NCBI GenBank assembly: GCA_024138025.1
Contig: JAMXBD010000403.1
Location: forward strand, 310,001-374,000
Direction: 5' to 3'
Length of the DNA stretch: 64,000 nucleotides
Source: Combretum micranthum
Taxonomy: Eukaryota; Streptophyta; Magnoliopsida; Myrtales; Combretaceae
Below the pieces are notes generated by a model. The model did no database searches. It saw nothing but the letters and a program-made list of their open reading frames with translations, and was not told where the DNA came from. Each line of letters starts with the position of its first letter. Within the stretch, counting starts at the first letter, position 1. Positions 46,261-60,249 of the stretch are shown in pieces. Both the position numbers and the translations under genes were made by a program.

Positions 46261-49200
46261 TTATAACCTAGCATTAGTGATGGGGCTAGAACTAGAATTC
46301 AAGAAGAATCTTCCGGTGGGTAGCTGATGCGGTGGTAGCAAGGCTAGCCTGACTGCCATCTCCGCGGCTTCATTGGCGGTGCAGGTGCCCTTGCCCCCAG
46401 TCATCGATGTGCGTGTGAAACCAGGGCACAAGCAGTTGACGCTGATCCCACGCCCCTTCAAATTTTCGGCCAAAATCTTAGTGTATGCATTTAGGGCAAC
46501 CTTTGAGACAGCATAGTCCGTCCATATCTCTGGCCAACCTCCGTTCTTCCACTTTCCACTCTTCACGTCTTGAAGAAATAGAGTCACCATTTCATTGATT
46601 TTCTCCTCCGATAGATCCTTCCCTTGTAGCATTTTTTTTATCCTAGGGCTTTTCACCTTCTGTGTAATGCAATGTCAACACTTAGTCAAGCAGCTTGCCC
46701 TATGTGTTCTATATATCCATAAAGGAGTCATAATATATCCATTTTATTTAGAATTTCTAAACAAAAAATTTAAAAAAATTAAAAATTAAAACCTTTTTCT
46801 TTATGGATGATGTCTTCTTTTTTATCCCTTCCTAAGCATATTACATTTCTTATAAAGTTGTAATGGATCCCATAATATTTTTATTACTATACTATAGTGC
46901 TATTTCTTTCGTATACTTATGTCTCGTATTAGTTTGTACAATAAATTAGGAATCAATTTTTCATTCAAAGACTCAGCTTTACCTTAGAAGAATCTCTATA
47001 GGGAAATTTTTCATAGGGAGATCTTTAATTGAGGTATTGTGCTAAGGCATGGCGTAAAGACGAGGTAGGAAATGAAAAAAAAAAGCAATTTAAAGAAAAA
47101 TCTCAAAAATCAAAATTAAAAAAGTAATTTTTAAAATATCGCAGTTGAAATTGTAGTTTAAAATAAGAGATTTGACATTGTTAAGGTATCGCATTTTCAA
47201 ATTGATTTCCATGTTGAAAGTTAGAGAGAAATAGGTTGAAAAAAGAAACCACATCTCTTAACAAGTTGAAACCACGACTTGAAGATGAGATTTCTTAACA
47301 ATATAATTTAGTATTATATGGGAAAGACACAATTTTAAATTTAGTGTTTTAGGACATAATTTCTAAAAATTGTTTTCATAAACTATTATCTTTTTTAATT
47401 TCTTTTCTTGATAAATATGGTAGTGTCATATAGTTAAAAGTGTGTCATTTTTTCTAGGAAACCTAAAACTAGAAAATCCACAAGCCCTAGCCCCCAAGAT
47501 ATATTAGTTAGTTGTTTTTATTAAAATACAACTTACATCAAAAGAGCCGAGTCTTGAGCTCATATTTAGGATCCGTCCCTTTGAAGAAGAAGAAGAAGAG
47601 AAGGACGAAAGAAAGGTAAAAGCGCTTCCGTTAAAAGCTTTGGTCCATAAAAGTTGGTGTTGACAACGGTCTCGGCATGCTCTACTGAGTTTTCATGGAT
47701 GCCATTGAATGACACGGCTGCATTATTCACCTATAATAATAATAATTTTGTTAAAAAAGGAACTCCATTTATAATAATTAATATATTAATATTATATTAA
47801 AACATAGCAAGTCATTATACTATGTTGGTTTCGTCTTTTTTTAATCATTTTAGCTTATTTTTTTGTCAAAAATTAATATCAATAAAAAATTAAATATTTT
47901 TACTCATAAACCAATCAAATAATTTTTTATTAATAAATAGATTAAATACTTATATAACACAAAATAAATATGATACATAATAATACATATATCGATATAG
48001 ATACCAATAAAAAATAAAATATCAAACAGATCCGTTTTATTGGAACCAAATAGTTAGCTTAATCAATGAGCACTTTGATAAAAATTTAGTAAATTATAAT
48101 AGTAGTGAAGACTACTTTTCTGACTTTATATATGCGATTGCCATATTTGACTAGACTGACTTAGGGAGAGAAAAAAAACAAGAAAAAGACAATTGAAGCC
48201 TCCCATCACATACATCATACGCAACGCAATAACAAAATCTCTCTCTCTCTCAGTGTATATATTTATACATCAGTGGCGGCTTTTCTTGGGAACCGAACAC
48301 ACCAACTATATAGAATATATTACAATAAGGGCTTTTTGATCAAACACCCCTCTCCCTTACGTAATCACGGGAAAATTACCCTACCTACTAAGCTCAGTGG
48401 ACAAACAACGCCGAAAACTTAAATTATTGTAGGGAGGATCTAGCTATTCAGTGAGCATATACCTTATTTGTATACGTATTTTTTAATTAGAAGGAAATAT
48501 TTATATTATTACTCGAAAACCACACAACCAGAAATAAATAATGCACCCATATAACGGAATTAACACATTTATATTTGTAAATATTTTTACAAAGCTATAA
48601 TAAAGAATATCTCTCTTATATATATCCCATCTATTTGAATTAAAATATTGTAACAAGATTAAAGACTCACAACTCAGTTTACATTGAAAAAAAAGAATTG
48701 AATTCCAATTCAACATAAATATGTCGTATAAAAATAAACTCATTGTCTTTATTACAAAAAGAAGATATTTGTATAGATGATATTTTTAAGATAAAAATAT
48801 TTATGATAAAATTATAAAATAAACCATTGAATAACAAATTTAGAAAACAAATCATTGGATGACAATACATGGTATAAGGAGATAAATTGTATTTATTATT
48901 TAACGTAATGCAATTTTCCATTCTCCATTAGTCTATTTGATTCAACTGGTCTAATAAGCACAAGCAGCTGCACACATCTTCGCTTGTAGTCATCTCGTGC
49001 ATTCCAAGTGATGATTTTGATTATAAACAATATATTGCATTGGCCAATTATCATAAGATTTTATTATATCTTAGCAATCACTTGTTGCCCTCTAAAAATT
49101 AAATTGCTCACGCTCATCATCGGAGCTGTGGTATCAAACGGAGAGATTTACCGTATCTTACAATTGATTCTACATGATAATCATTTATTATCTTACAACT

Positions 49201-51054
49201 AATTGTTGGCTCTCAGATAAATAACAGCAGTTCCAAAAGGTCAAACTTTTTTTTATTTAAATAAATTTTTATTTTTATTTCTCGATTTGAGTTTGACCGT
49301 ATAATTCATATTTAAATAGCTCTTATTAAGCCTGTGAATCTGGCGACAATACTGCATGTAAACACGGTGCAAGAGATCCGTTCAGTTCAGCCTCCTCCGC
49401 ACACATTTTCATGGTAACAATTTCGAAATATATATATATATATATATTTTACACACGAATATTTGTTTAAAACATTAATGATCTAGATGGTATAAATTTT
49501 TTAATTTCTTTGATTACAAAAGCTTGTACTTTAATTATTGAACTTATAGCACCGGCCCAAAAAAAAAAAAAGAAGAACTTATAGCGCATATACTATATAG
49601 CCTACTAAATATGCAATCTCTATGTATATTCTTTACAGATCAAAAAAGAAGAAAATTAAAAAATAAAAATACTCTCCAAAGATTAATAAGTCTAAAATTA
49701 ATAAGAGGCATTGGTTATAATCATTTTTAAATATATAATATATATATATATATTTTAATCCGAGAGATCCAGCCAACTGTACAACTACATGGGAACACTC
49801 AACCATGGTGAAGTTGGAACAACAAAAAAAAAAAGGCAACTGATCATAACACAATATTAAATAGTCTTCGCGATGAATGTCCCAAGGTATTAGTTAACAA
49901 ATCTATAAAAATATGTGTATATATATTATTAAAAATTAATTACTCACTTTATAACTAAATAAATACATGACAAGGTATATAATTTTTTTTCCTTTACTGC
50001 TAGCAAAATTTTAGCATTAAAGCACTCGTTAACATTTTCCTCTTAATTAAAACGCATCTATAATGAAATTGCATGATTGTGATCTATTAATTAATTAATC
50101 ACTTGGGATAGCTCCAATAATAAATACTTTTAAAATTTGACTAAAATCAAATATATGACTTGACCTCTATACGTTCACAAGCCTAAGTTTAACAAATGAG
50201 ACCTCCTCCTCCTCCTTCTTCTTCTTCTTTTGTTTTTCCTTTTGTCTTAAATCTCATGTTCACACACTGTGTGCTTGCCAATAAGAACAAAATCGGTAAT
50301 ATGTAAGTTAAGTTTAGAACACAAATTTTAGTATAAGTTTAAATATAACAATATGGAAATGATGAAGAACACGAGAGAGAGAGAAAGAGCTTACAAGGAT
50401 GTCCAAGGCAGAGAAATTATTGTTGAACCAAGCAGCGAAGATGGAGATGGACTTAGGATCTGAGACGTCTAAGCGAAAGAAATGAACGTTATATAGGCCT
50501 AGGGCTCTCAATGGCTCAAGTGCCTCACCACCGCGTTTGACATCTCTTGCCGTCATAACCACCGTGATCCCCATCTCCGCCAACCGCTTCACCACCGCAT
50601 ACCCAATTCCTTTGTTAGCTCCCGTCACCACCGCCACCGTGTCTCTCGACCACCATCTACAATAATATTATAAATAATAAAAATGTCAAAATTTGTAACA
50701 ATACGTGCATTCCTCGGACAAGCCTCACACTATATATACAAAGAACTAAAACATAAATGCTCCAATGATTGTAACATAACGTGTATATTAATTAGTAGCA
50801 TATAAACACTAATGAAATTAGGATATTTAAATGTTTTTATAAAAACTATACATCTTTATTATCACATGATCTAGAAAACATCAATATTTAACCACTACTC
50901 ATCGAGACATGTGGTATATTAGGGTGGATGAATCTTTTTTTGTAATACATAAAAGGGGAGAAAGAGCTAGGCATATCAATAACAAATACCTTATTGGAAA
51001 TGTTGAGGGAGATGGAAGAGAAGGTGGTCCTGGTGCTGGTGCTTTTGGTTCCAT
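46261..51054 (-). CDS. Short-chain dehydrogenase/reductase, neomenthol/salutaridine reductase-like (frameshifted)
   Basis: Exons on the minus strand are 51054-50990, 50656-50395, 47730-47537 and 46659-46261, all with GT-AG introns (333, 2,664 and 877 bp). The protein starts MEPKAPAPGPPSLP, then has the NADP-binding TGANKGIG, the NNAA motif at the start of exon 3, the catalytic Ser region NMSSRLG and YAVSK (Tyr-Lys pair) in exon 4. It ends after SSSPITNARL. About 306 residues would be expected, normal for the large-loop SDR114C-type reductases acting on terpenoid or alkaloid ketones; the substrate is not inferable. Exon 3 is 194 nt, one short of a multiple of three. A (CTT)n tract encoding serines shifts frame and meets a stop soon after. 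Hence either a pseudogene or null allele, or a base-call or assembly error. Confidence 0.85.
47822..48040. repeat. Dispersed repeat, third copy (SDR intron 2)
   Basis: Same family as 12087-12284 and 15763-15945. It lies in the 2.7-kb second intron of the SDR gene. Confidence 0.5.
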
Positions 51055-51084
51055 GTTTTGCTAAAACTTGTATGTACATATCAA

Positions 51085-51120
51085 CACACACATATGCATG
51101 TGTATATATATATAGATCAT
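51085..51120 (-). promoter_or_regulatory. TATA-like box of the SDR gene
   Basis: On the minus strand TATATATATAC lies 45-60 bp upstream of the SDR ATG, at a distance that allows a short leader. The TA repeat makes the exact box uncertain. Confidence 0.4.
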
Positions 51121-52719
51121 CATAGCATGGAACAAAAGGAGACGAGAAAAAAAAATAGCAAGTGCATTGGATGGAATATGACCAATGTCATTAAACTATA
51201 GATCCTTCCGATTAATTAAAGAGGGGATTCAGATTGGAACAACTAGCTAGCTACAGCATACCCTTAATTTGGCCTATAAAAGGGCCCTCTAGAAGGACGG
51301 TGGAAAGGGAACGCAACCTATTGATGAAACAAAATAAAAATAACAATGTGTGCATAATGCATGCCTAACCTTCCCTGCCATGGAGGTTAATTATAATTTC
51401 TTTTATGAGCCCGGTTGAAAATCAAGTCGAACCAACTCAGACCAAAATTTTTAATCAATTCTTCATTTCTCCTCGTGTTCATAACTTCATATCATATTTT
51501 GAGAGGTTAATTCCATTTTACATCAGTTATGTCCCTAACGTGTTAGGGTACTTCAAGCTCATCGCGTCCTTTGTCGTCTTATGAGCACGAAGGGTGCATA
51601 GTAAGGTGATTCTATTAAATTTCAAAGTCGCAGGCTACTGTTATGAAGGCTTTTGGTGGACATTGAAGGAAAGTGGATAGGTTCCATTTCAATATCCCAT
51701 AATGGATCTACTGGTTAAATTCCAATCCTCAATGGGATTGTTACGGAAAAGACTTTAATTTGTCGTGGGCGAAAATTTAGTGTTCCGTTGAATTGATTGT
51801 CCAGAGAATTTAATGTTATGTTGAGTTCATTGTCCAATAATAAAGTCAATTGAAAGGGGATTTTGATTTCCTGCAAAATAAATAAATAAATAGAAGCAAC
51901 CAGAGTTAATATGTTAAATTAAGACAATAAATATTTTTTAATGGCCAATTTTAATATATTTGAAGAATTTCTTTTCTTACGGATGTTAAAATAATGAAAT
52001 CTAATGATACAATAAATTTGAAGAAAAATTAGCATATATTATGTGTTTTTGAAGACTTTTGGAACAATAACTTATTAAAATATCTAATTGAAGTATTAAA
52101 TTCTAAATTTAATTATATAACTATTTAAAACTTATGGGAAAAAATAAGATTGATTGGCATATGTTTTTCAACTACACCATTATCATCAAATATCAATAAA
52201 ACAAAGATGAACAAGACACTCTAATACTCAACATTTGAGAATTTTTGTTTTAGTTTATCAAGTGACTATCATCATCAAATCTCAATAAAAGAAAGATAAA
52301 TCAAGCACTTCATCATTTAAAATTAAAGAATAATTTTTCTAACATAGATTTTAATTATATATTCAATAGTTTACCCAAAAAAATTATTAAACTATATAAT
52401 TTATCGGAATAACTTAAATTTTCATAATTTTATAAGACTCGTAAAAAAATAAATTAATTAGCATATCTCAATTAAGTGTACAATTAATATCAAACATGAA
52501 CAAGACAAATATGAATAAGGCATTTTAGCTTAACTAAGTTGTCTCATTAAATTGCATAATTTTATCAAAATGTGTAAATGTTTAGAAAAATTTTATTTAC
52601 AAATATATTTGAAAATTAAGTAATCAAATATAGAATCGAGCCTTCAAACAATCAATTGAGTCAAGTTCCAGTAAAAACAATTCCTTATTTTAAAATGAGC
52701 AATTTAAAGTAGAGCCTTG
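51121..52719. other. Intergenic DNA upstream of the SDR gene
   Basis: No gene is recognised. A good plus-strand TATA-like word (CCTATAAAAGGG, about 51273) has no gene behind it. Loosely repeated words (atcatcaaatatcaataaaa near 52175 and 52275) hint at an old duplication. Confidence 0.5.
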
Positions 52720-53750
52720 TTTTGTGAAATAAGTCATATAAAATGAATTTAGGGCATGTTAATGTGGTAAAAGGAGCCTTATAATGATTAATTTAACCAT
52801 ACAATGGTGAAATGAGTTTTACATCGAAGAATTGAGTCTGTTTATGGTGATAACGATGCTTGAAGACTATGATGCATGTATAATGAAATAAGAATTACAG
52901 TATAGGCTCGGCCTATATAGTGAAATGGTAACTATGTTGTGAAAGGAGCTGTACAATGAGGAATTGGACCCAATATTGGTGAAAATAGAGGTTGTATCTT
53001 GTATGGTCAGTGTCCCTTAGTACGAGGAACCAAGCCATATTATGAAAAAATGAGCATTACGATAAGGAGTTTAACACTATTGTGGTAAGAGCTGTATCAT
53101 GAAATTATCTCTAGGTAGACAAATTGAACTTTATAATGATAAAATTGGTGTATGTGGTGAAATAAGTATCATCAAATAAAATTGGGGCATAATGTGGTGA
53201 AAATAAATCTTATATGATGAAATAAACCCTATGTCGAGTGATTAAGCCCTATAAGAGCGAAATAAGTCTTACATAAAGGAATTGGGTAATATAATGGTGA
53301 ATACAGTATGAATAGATGAATGGGCCATGCAATATTGAATTGAGCCCCAAATATGAAGAAAATATTATATGGTGAAACAATGCTTATGTTAATGAACTAG
53401 GGCTTGCTCAATGAAATGAGCCTTACAATGAATTTATCATAAAATAGTGAAAATAAAGTTTGTTTGACAATATAATTCTTACTTTGAGGGCTTGAGCCCT
53501 ATTATGATGATATAAGACTTGTAACAACAAACTCAACCCCATGTGGTGAAATTATCCATACAACGATGAACCAATTGTTGCTGGTTGAAATAGCTCCTAC
53601 AATGATGAATCCAATCATACTTGTATTTGTATTGGTACTACAAAGAGGAATTTAACCTCGATGTGGTAAAACAACCCATAAAATGAGGAGTTGAGCCTAA
53701 GTAAGGTGAAACAACCTTAACAACGAGGAACGGAGCATTTATATGGGGAA
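52720..53750 (+). repeat. Highly decayed ~40-bp minisatellite
   Basis: Over 1 kb the words GTGGTGAAATAAG, CTTACAATGAGGAATTGAGC and their variants recur about every 35-45 bp, giving an estimated 25 diverged units. No unit is an exact copy of another. No coding frame persists. Confidence 0.7.
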
Positions 53751-56199
53751 CCCCAAATTAGTAAAATTGCATCATCCAATACTTGACATCGCACATAACT
53801 TTTCTAGTTATGTATAATTAATTATGTACATAAAAAATTACCCACTATAAATAATATCTAAGCTTATTTTTCACACATGCAAATAACAAAACATGTCAAT
53901 AAGCACACATAGTTAAATACAATAATAAAAAGATTATTTCTATTGAATGATAGCATTCTTACCATATATATGGTTCTTTGGGGCTATTACACTAGGTATT
54001 AATCAATCACTCACTCGTAATCATCAATAACATAATATTATTTATCATATTCATAGCAAAAATAATAATAAAGAAGAAAAGGAATATGAAAAAAAAAAAA
54101 ACTTAGTACATTAATCTTCAACGAATCCAATAGCTTTTCTAATAGGAAATAGATCTCTTCTTCTTCTAAATATACCTTATATATCTCTCTTTCTTGCACA
54201 ATGGAAACCTACCTTTTGAACTCTTTTATTCCACTCCTCTCTCAAGAAACCCTAAAGTATTATTTCCATGGATGGATTTCTAATAGGCCCTACTCCCCTT
54301 CATAAGCTTAGAAAATGGTGGCTTTAGGAAAAATGAAAAAAATAGTACAATATGTGTATTTTATAGAGCAAAATAAAATATAACAAGATACATAACTAAG
54401 TGGTTAGAAGTTTGGCTTCGCATTCAAGAGTCATGGGTTCAAATCACGTAAATCTCATTCTATTTTTTTTCAATATGCAAAATATTTAACTTCTCTCTCT
54501 TTTCTTTTTTAACTTTTCTTTTTTTATAACAAATGATATTAAATTCATTCATTATAATAAAATAAATTATCTTAAGTTGTTACTTTTATTAGTACTATAT
54601 CACAAATAATAATTTTATTACTCACATTACAAATGTTTCATCTTATCATATCAATTATTAGTAAATAATACTAGTTATATGACATGGTTTTGTAATAATT
54701 ATTTATAATAAATGTTATCATGCAAATTATTAAATGATCAATTTGTCTAACTTTTATTCAAAATGATTTTTTTCTTAGTATTTTTTATTAAATAAACATA
54801 TAACATTATTATTAAAAGAAATTATAGAATATCAATATTTATGTTAATTTGCTCTTTTCATTTTACCTGTAGTTCCTTGTTCAAATGCTTTTATAATATT
54901 TATGTATTAATTTTTTTCTATAAATTGATAGTTAAATATCAATCAATACACATACTATAATAAAAAAAGTTCAATAAATAAGTAATTAAATATTCTATAA
55001 ATATAAGACGTGCCAAAATTGATTTTGCATCCATCTTATCTCTTTATATGCTAATAAAAATACCCAAAATCACACAAAATATATCAATTGGATAATTACA
55101 AAAAGTACATGGCTAAGAATAAAATTGTGTTTCAAGGCATGCTTAATATGAAAAATTCGATTTTAGTTTATCTTCAAATATCCCAAATAATTCTTCCAAT
55201 TATTCTCCCTTATACTTCAATAACTTGTAATTATTCTTCTTATAGATTTAAGGCATATAGCTTATTTATTCTTCAAAATCTTTAATAATCTCCTAAATAA
55301 ACCAATTATCTTCAAATTCTCATTTATTCTCTTAAAAATATCTTAAATAAAATAATAGCTAACTTTCCTAAAAAAAAAAAATGCAAAATATCCCTCATTA
55401 TATATGTATAAATGGGTGATCAAATATCAAACATGTGTTCACATGTCATATGTTCCTAATCGAATGCAACATACTATAAGTACATAGAACTTAAACAAAG
55501 CAAGACAAACAATGCATTTCTAGCATCCAAGAAACATATAACATAGGAGTACTTATGACTCCTACATAACAAAATAATGCAAGACAAAAGGGGACCAAAT
55601 CATGCATCGGGGTTGACAGACCTCCAATATCATGCTCAAAAGAAAAAGAAATAAGTAGGTTTGCATGGTTCACTCCATTGAATCTAACCATCAATAAGTA
55701 TAGTCCATTGCAATGTTTTATCCGAGATCTCATGCCCTTATATAGCCTCATTACAAATTCATAGCATCCCCAATCGACTGCACCAACCTTAAGTTCCCTT
55801 ATCGACTACTTACCAACCCTTGTCACGCATTCTATGAGGGTCTAAGCACCAAACTATTGTATCATTCCAAAGTTGTGATTAGGTTCATAGTTTAGTTTAA
55901 GGTTGCTACTCGTTGGATTGAGCAATAAACAACACACAATTATTAATCAAGTTTAAGTATTAGTCTAGTTTTAGTTTCTACTCCAGTACACAATACATAA
56001 TTATTGTGTACTTTGCTAAAAAGTCTTAGTTTCATTATGAGCTCAAAACAATGTTAATTTGTTCTTAAGTTCAAAAATCTATACCAGGTTAATTCCATTA
56101 CTTTACTAATCATTTCATCATTTATTACTTAATTCATTGTAATTAATTGGGGTAGGGTCTACAAGTTATTATATCCTTTGTATTGGAGTTTGCTTACAT
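53751..56199. other. AT-rich intergenic DNA with one SINE
   Basis: No gene is recognised. It contains the SINE-like unit at 54384-54470 and several homopolymer tracts. Confidence 0.5.
54384..54470 (+). mobile_element. tRNA-derived SINE-like unit
   Basis: A box-A-like TAACTAAGTGG at 54393-54403 and a box B GGGTTCAAATC at 54435-54445 are spaced as in a tRNA-derived SINE, followed by a T tract to 54470. No clear target duplication. Confidence 0.5.
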
Positions 56200-56575
56200 T
56201 AATTTCATGTTTTGTACGCTTGAATCATCTAGAATTGAATGGATTAGAATCATAAAATGAAATGGATTGAATAAGGAAATGACAAATTTATTCCTATGTT
56301 TAGCATGGAATGGAATAGAATAATTATTTAATAAGATTTGTCAAAAATACCCTTCATATTAAATGTAGATAATAAATGTGTAAAATAAAAATGTAATAAA
56401 AGAATAACCACATATACATATGGATGGAATGGAATCGCAATTCTGTCATTGAGAAGGTGAAATTGAATTCCTTCTAGAAGCCGGAACTAAAAACACTTCC
56501 AAACATTGGGAAAGAGAATGGAAGCTGGAATCGCGATTCCATTCCTGATCATTCTTGCATACTAAATGTGTCATA
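56200..56575. mobile_element. MITE of the GGAATGGAAT family, copy 2
   Basis: The left end tttcatgttttgtacgcttg matches the complement of the right end, cttgcatactaaatgtgtca. Inner words ggaatggaatcg occur near both ends. Confidence 0.65.
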
Positions 56576-56729
56576 AGTCTTCAATTGTAGGTAAGGGCTC
56601 TTCTATTTATCTATGTCGATTAATTTATAATCAAGAGTTATTTACCTAGAATCACTAATATTGACTAAGTCCTTTAAGACCTAATTCTATTTATTCCATA
56701 TTTTTGTCATTATTATGTTCTAGACTTAT

Positions 56730-58243
56730 TTGGCATATTCCAATTATAAAAAATAATTTCATTAGTCCATTGTTAAGTTCTCTACATAATTTTTATGATA
56801 ACAAAGGAGTTAAATATTATTTAACTGCATGCTAATAAATATAGGTTAATTCAACAAAAGTTTATCCAGAACTTATGATATATGAGTTTGTGAACAGAAC
56901 TGTTTGTCAAATGTTTTAATAGAAGTATCATGGTGTAAAAGTTAAATGGTTTTTTTGCACGAGTTATTTTAGAAATTATTCCATAAGTTTTATGAAGAGG
57001 AAAAGACAAACGGAAGTTTTCACAGAACTTTATTCCATCATAACACGAACATTTTAGTATTATGAGAATTTCGCTAAAGATGGATTTTTATATTTTTGAA
57101 GGCCTAGCTCCACATGTCAAGTATATTTGGATAATAAGCTTGATGCATTTCACAAAAATCAGATAAAATATCATGGGAATTCTTTTTCAAATCAATTTCT
57201 CTAAATTTACGATCAAAGGTTGTTGATTCATATTTTCTAGCAAATTTATTCTAACAAGATCTAGCATGATGACAACAAAACACTTTATTAGAGATTTGTT
57301 TTATGAGGAAAAGATAAAGATATGATAGATATGGCAGTTTTGAAAGATAAGATATCATTCCACAATTCTTGGGATATTTTAACTTATTATATCTCCACAA
57401 GTCTATCCAATCGAAGTCGTTATACAATATCTTTGAGATATTTTCTCTAACAGTAGAAGATTCTTTTCAAACTAAAATATTCTCAACATAGATTTGTCAC
57501 AGATTTTTCAGCGTTCAAGAAACAGTTTGATGCACATTACTTGTTCTATTTTCACAGGATTATTAAAGATAATATCCAATTTCAATTTTATCTACGACAT
57601 TTAGAAATAATTCGAGAGATATTCAAGATTTTTTATCGTTTGACTTGAAGATACGAAAGAGAAAGACTTCAAACTGAAGATATACAATTGAGAAATCAGC
57701 CTTCAACCTTTGTGAAAAAGTAATCAACTTACATTCACTACTTCTTTGCAATCCTAGAAACTCTTACAAACCTTTAGTGTCACAAAATTTCAATTGTTCT
57801 TTCATTGATCTTTGACCTTGAGAAAGATACTTGACAGTGTTTTTATCACTGTAGTGAGTGAGTAGCTAGTAAAGCCACATAGGCTCAACAGTAAGACTTT
57901 GCCAAATTGTTTGGCTTGATTGTACTCTCTTTATTTCTTTAATATAGTAAAACGCAATAAGTAAAGACAATTGGGTCCTCAGCATGGAGCTAAAAGAGAT
58001 AATTGACTCACAAGGAGGAACCTCTATACATCGCTGTTTGATTTTCTTATCCCTTATCTTTTCAATTCCACATCTTTACATTTTTGTTTATATTTGTTTC
58101 TAGCCATTTACATTGTAAGATTAAGAGGGATGACTTAATTTGTTTAAAACGAAAAAGTTAGAATTTTTAAATACTATCAATTCACTCCTTCTTCCCCCCC
58201 CCCCCCCCCCCCCCCCCCCCCCATCGTGCAATTGGAACCAACA
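56730..58243 (+). mobile_element. Solo LTR of a SIRE/Maximus-like Copia element
   Basis: The 3' part (ggagctaaaag, acaaggaggaacctctatacatcg) aligns with the LTR at 62589-63770. It ends CAATTGGAACCAACA at 58243 and is not followed by a primer site or gag, so it is a solo LTR or fragment. The left limit (ttggcatattccaatta) is approximate; no clean duplication was found. Confidence 0.6.
58194..58222. repeat. 29-base poly-C tract
   Basis: An uninterrupted run of 29 C lies near the 3' end of the solo LTR. Such LTRs often have a short C run here, so this is probably an expansion. The true length may be uncertain in the assembly. Confidence 0.9.
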
Positions 58244-60249
58244 TTCATATTATAATTTGTTTAAGTAACTAGTAATATAAATACTCAATATCTATTTGAA
58301 TATTATGAAAACATGCTCGAGTGTAATTTGACAATTAAACCAACAAGAAAGAGTATAAGTACATTTTTTATCATTACGAGCAAAGTTCGAATTTTATTTA
58401 CAAGCAAGTTATTTACTCATTCAAGATTTCATTTGACATATTATAGTCTATTATTATATATCTATTCATAAACATGTCATATTCTTAGTCCATATAAATA
58501 AGGAATGAAATATGGTTTCTATATGTGCTCATAAGATTACTTAAGCTTCATAATCCTAATAACTAATTTTAGTTTACCATTAAACTAAGATATCTAATGG
58601 AAATCAAAATGCTTAAAGCCCTACTCGTTCATTATAAGCGCTTAAATAAATGGTTGAGTGATTTAGAGTCAAGAAGATCCAATAAATGTTCAGTGGATTT
58701 TACATTGAATTCTTCAAAGGCACTAAAAGTGGAACAACGAGCTAGCTAGAAGTTGAACTAATGACCATGAACTTCATTTCAACTCAAGATGAAGGTGAGT
58801 TCATAGATCTAGCAAGAGTTCAATAACATATAAAATTTGAACCAAAGGCTAGAAGCATACTAAGCCAACTTGGAGAGGCCAAACCACTTGGATCGACTAA
58901 AGGTCGGTCAACCGGGGGTGGTTTGACCAGCTAATGTTAGCTACCACCTAATCGTGTATATTTCCAAATTTTCTCATTTTTATATTACTCATTTTTTCCC
59001 ATGCGCATGGTTCTACTAATTTGTTTGACAGGATATTATTTAATTAGATGTTATAATTGGGTCTCTATAATTTTCTTAAAAATGCATCTCCTATGTAATC
59101 TTGTTATCTTAGGAATATTTCCTTTCTTTTTCTAGTATAGGTGGAACCTATCAATAAGCCTAATAAATCAGATTATTAGTAAATTATTTTTTAGAGAAAA
59201 ATTTTCCTCTGGTTCTTTTAAGAACTTCGAGCTCATCAAAGACTACAATTTTAAGGCATTTTCGTGGGTGTGAAACTCGTTCTATGGTTTCTCTAAAAAA
59301 AATCACTAAAGTATTATTTATATAGAAAAATTATCCAAATAACATTGCGGCATTGCATTTATTACATGAAACATTTTTTTTTAATGTATATTTGCATGTA
59401 ATAAATACAATACACTTGAAAAAATGGACATTGCGTTTAATATATAGGAAACAACATTTAATGTGTATTGTATATATTAAATGCAATATAAAAATTAATA
59501 CTTTGTTGTATGGCATTTAATAAATGCAACACAAAAAAAATAGTATCACATGTATTAAATGTGATAATACATTGATATTTACATAATTTTTTATTTAATT
59601 AACATTGTGTAATATATTTCCAACAAATTGGTAAATCGGAAATTATCTCATCGAAATATTTGTATCAAGTATTTAGAATAAGTTGAAGTTTTCCTTATCA
59701 ATATACCAATGTTCATGAGTTAGAGTCAAGTTTAATATATGTATATATATATATATATATCTAGTTTTAGGTCAAGATATTCATCGGGTCAAGTCCACTT
59801 ATTGATTCTTAAAGTTTGGGATTCCTTATTCACATGTTAAATGCACATCAATATCCTAACATTTATACACTTCTCATGAAATTATAGAGATAGCTAATTC
59901 TAACTGACATTGTCAACTCTTAAGCTTATTTAACCAATTTCTCTCGCCAAAATCATTCTAATATCTTCGGATACATGTCTTTCATATTGCATATTGGTTT
60001 AACATTACATATCCATCCCACTTGACCAACTTTAGCTACATTATACCAAATGACCAATATAACCATCTTATATTTATTAAGAAAATTATACTAAAAAGTA
60101 TCAATATATGTTAATAATTACATTTAAGGTTTCAACATTTTGAGGGGTTGGCAAGAGAGATCAACATGTCATGGAATGAGTTAAATGAGATATCCATTGA
60201 GAAATTTAAAGAAAATTAACTAAAAAAAAATCTAAAAATTGATGCCTTA
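58244..60249. other. AT-rich intergenic DNA with a palindrome cluster
   Basis: No gene is recognised. A GC-richer patch at 58880-58940 (ggtcggtcaaccggggg) resembles retroelement debris. Palindromes cluster at 59340-59580, and a (TA)n tract lies near 59740-59760. Confidence 0.5.
59340..59580. repeat. Cluster of short palindromes with ATTTAATAAAT cores
   Basis: Several inverted repeats follow one another: TGCATTTATTACATG with CATGTAATAAATACA, CATTTAATAAATG, and TATCACAT-gtattaa-ATGTGATA. They share the theme of a 6-8 bp stem around a TTTAATA-type loop. Confidence 0.55.

Noticed and set aside
51268..51290. Strong plus-strand TATA-like box CCTATAAAAGGG
   Set aside because: No coding exon or ORF follows within the next kilobase.
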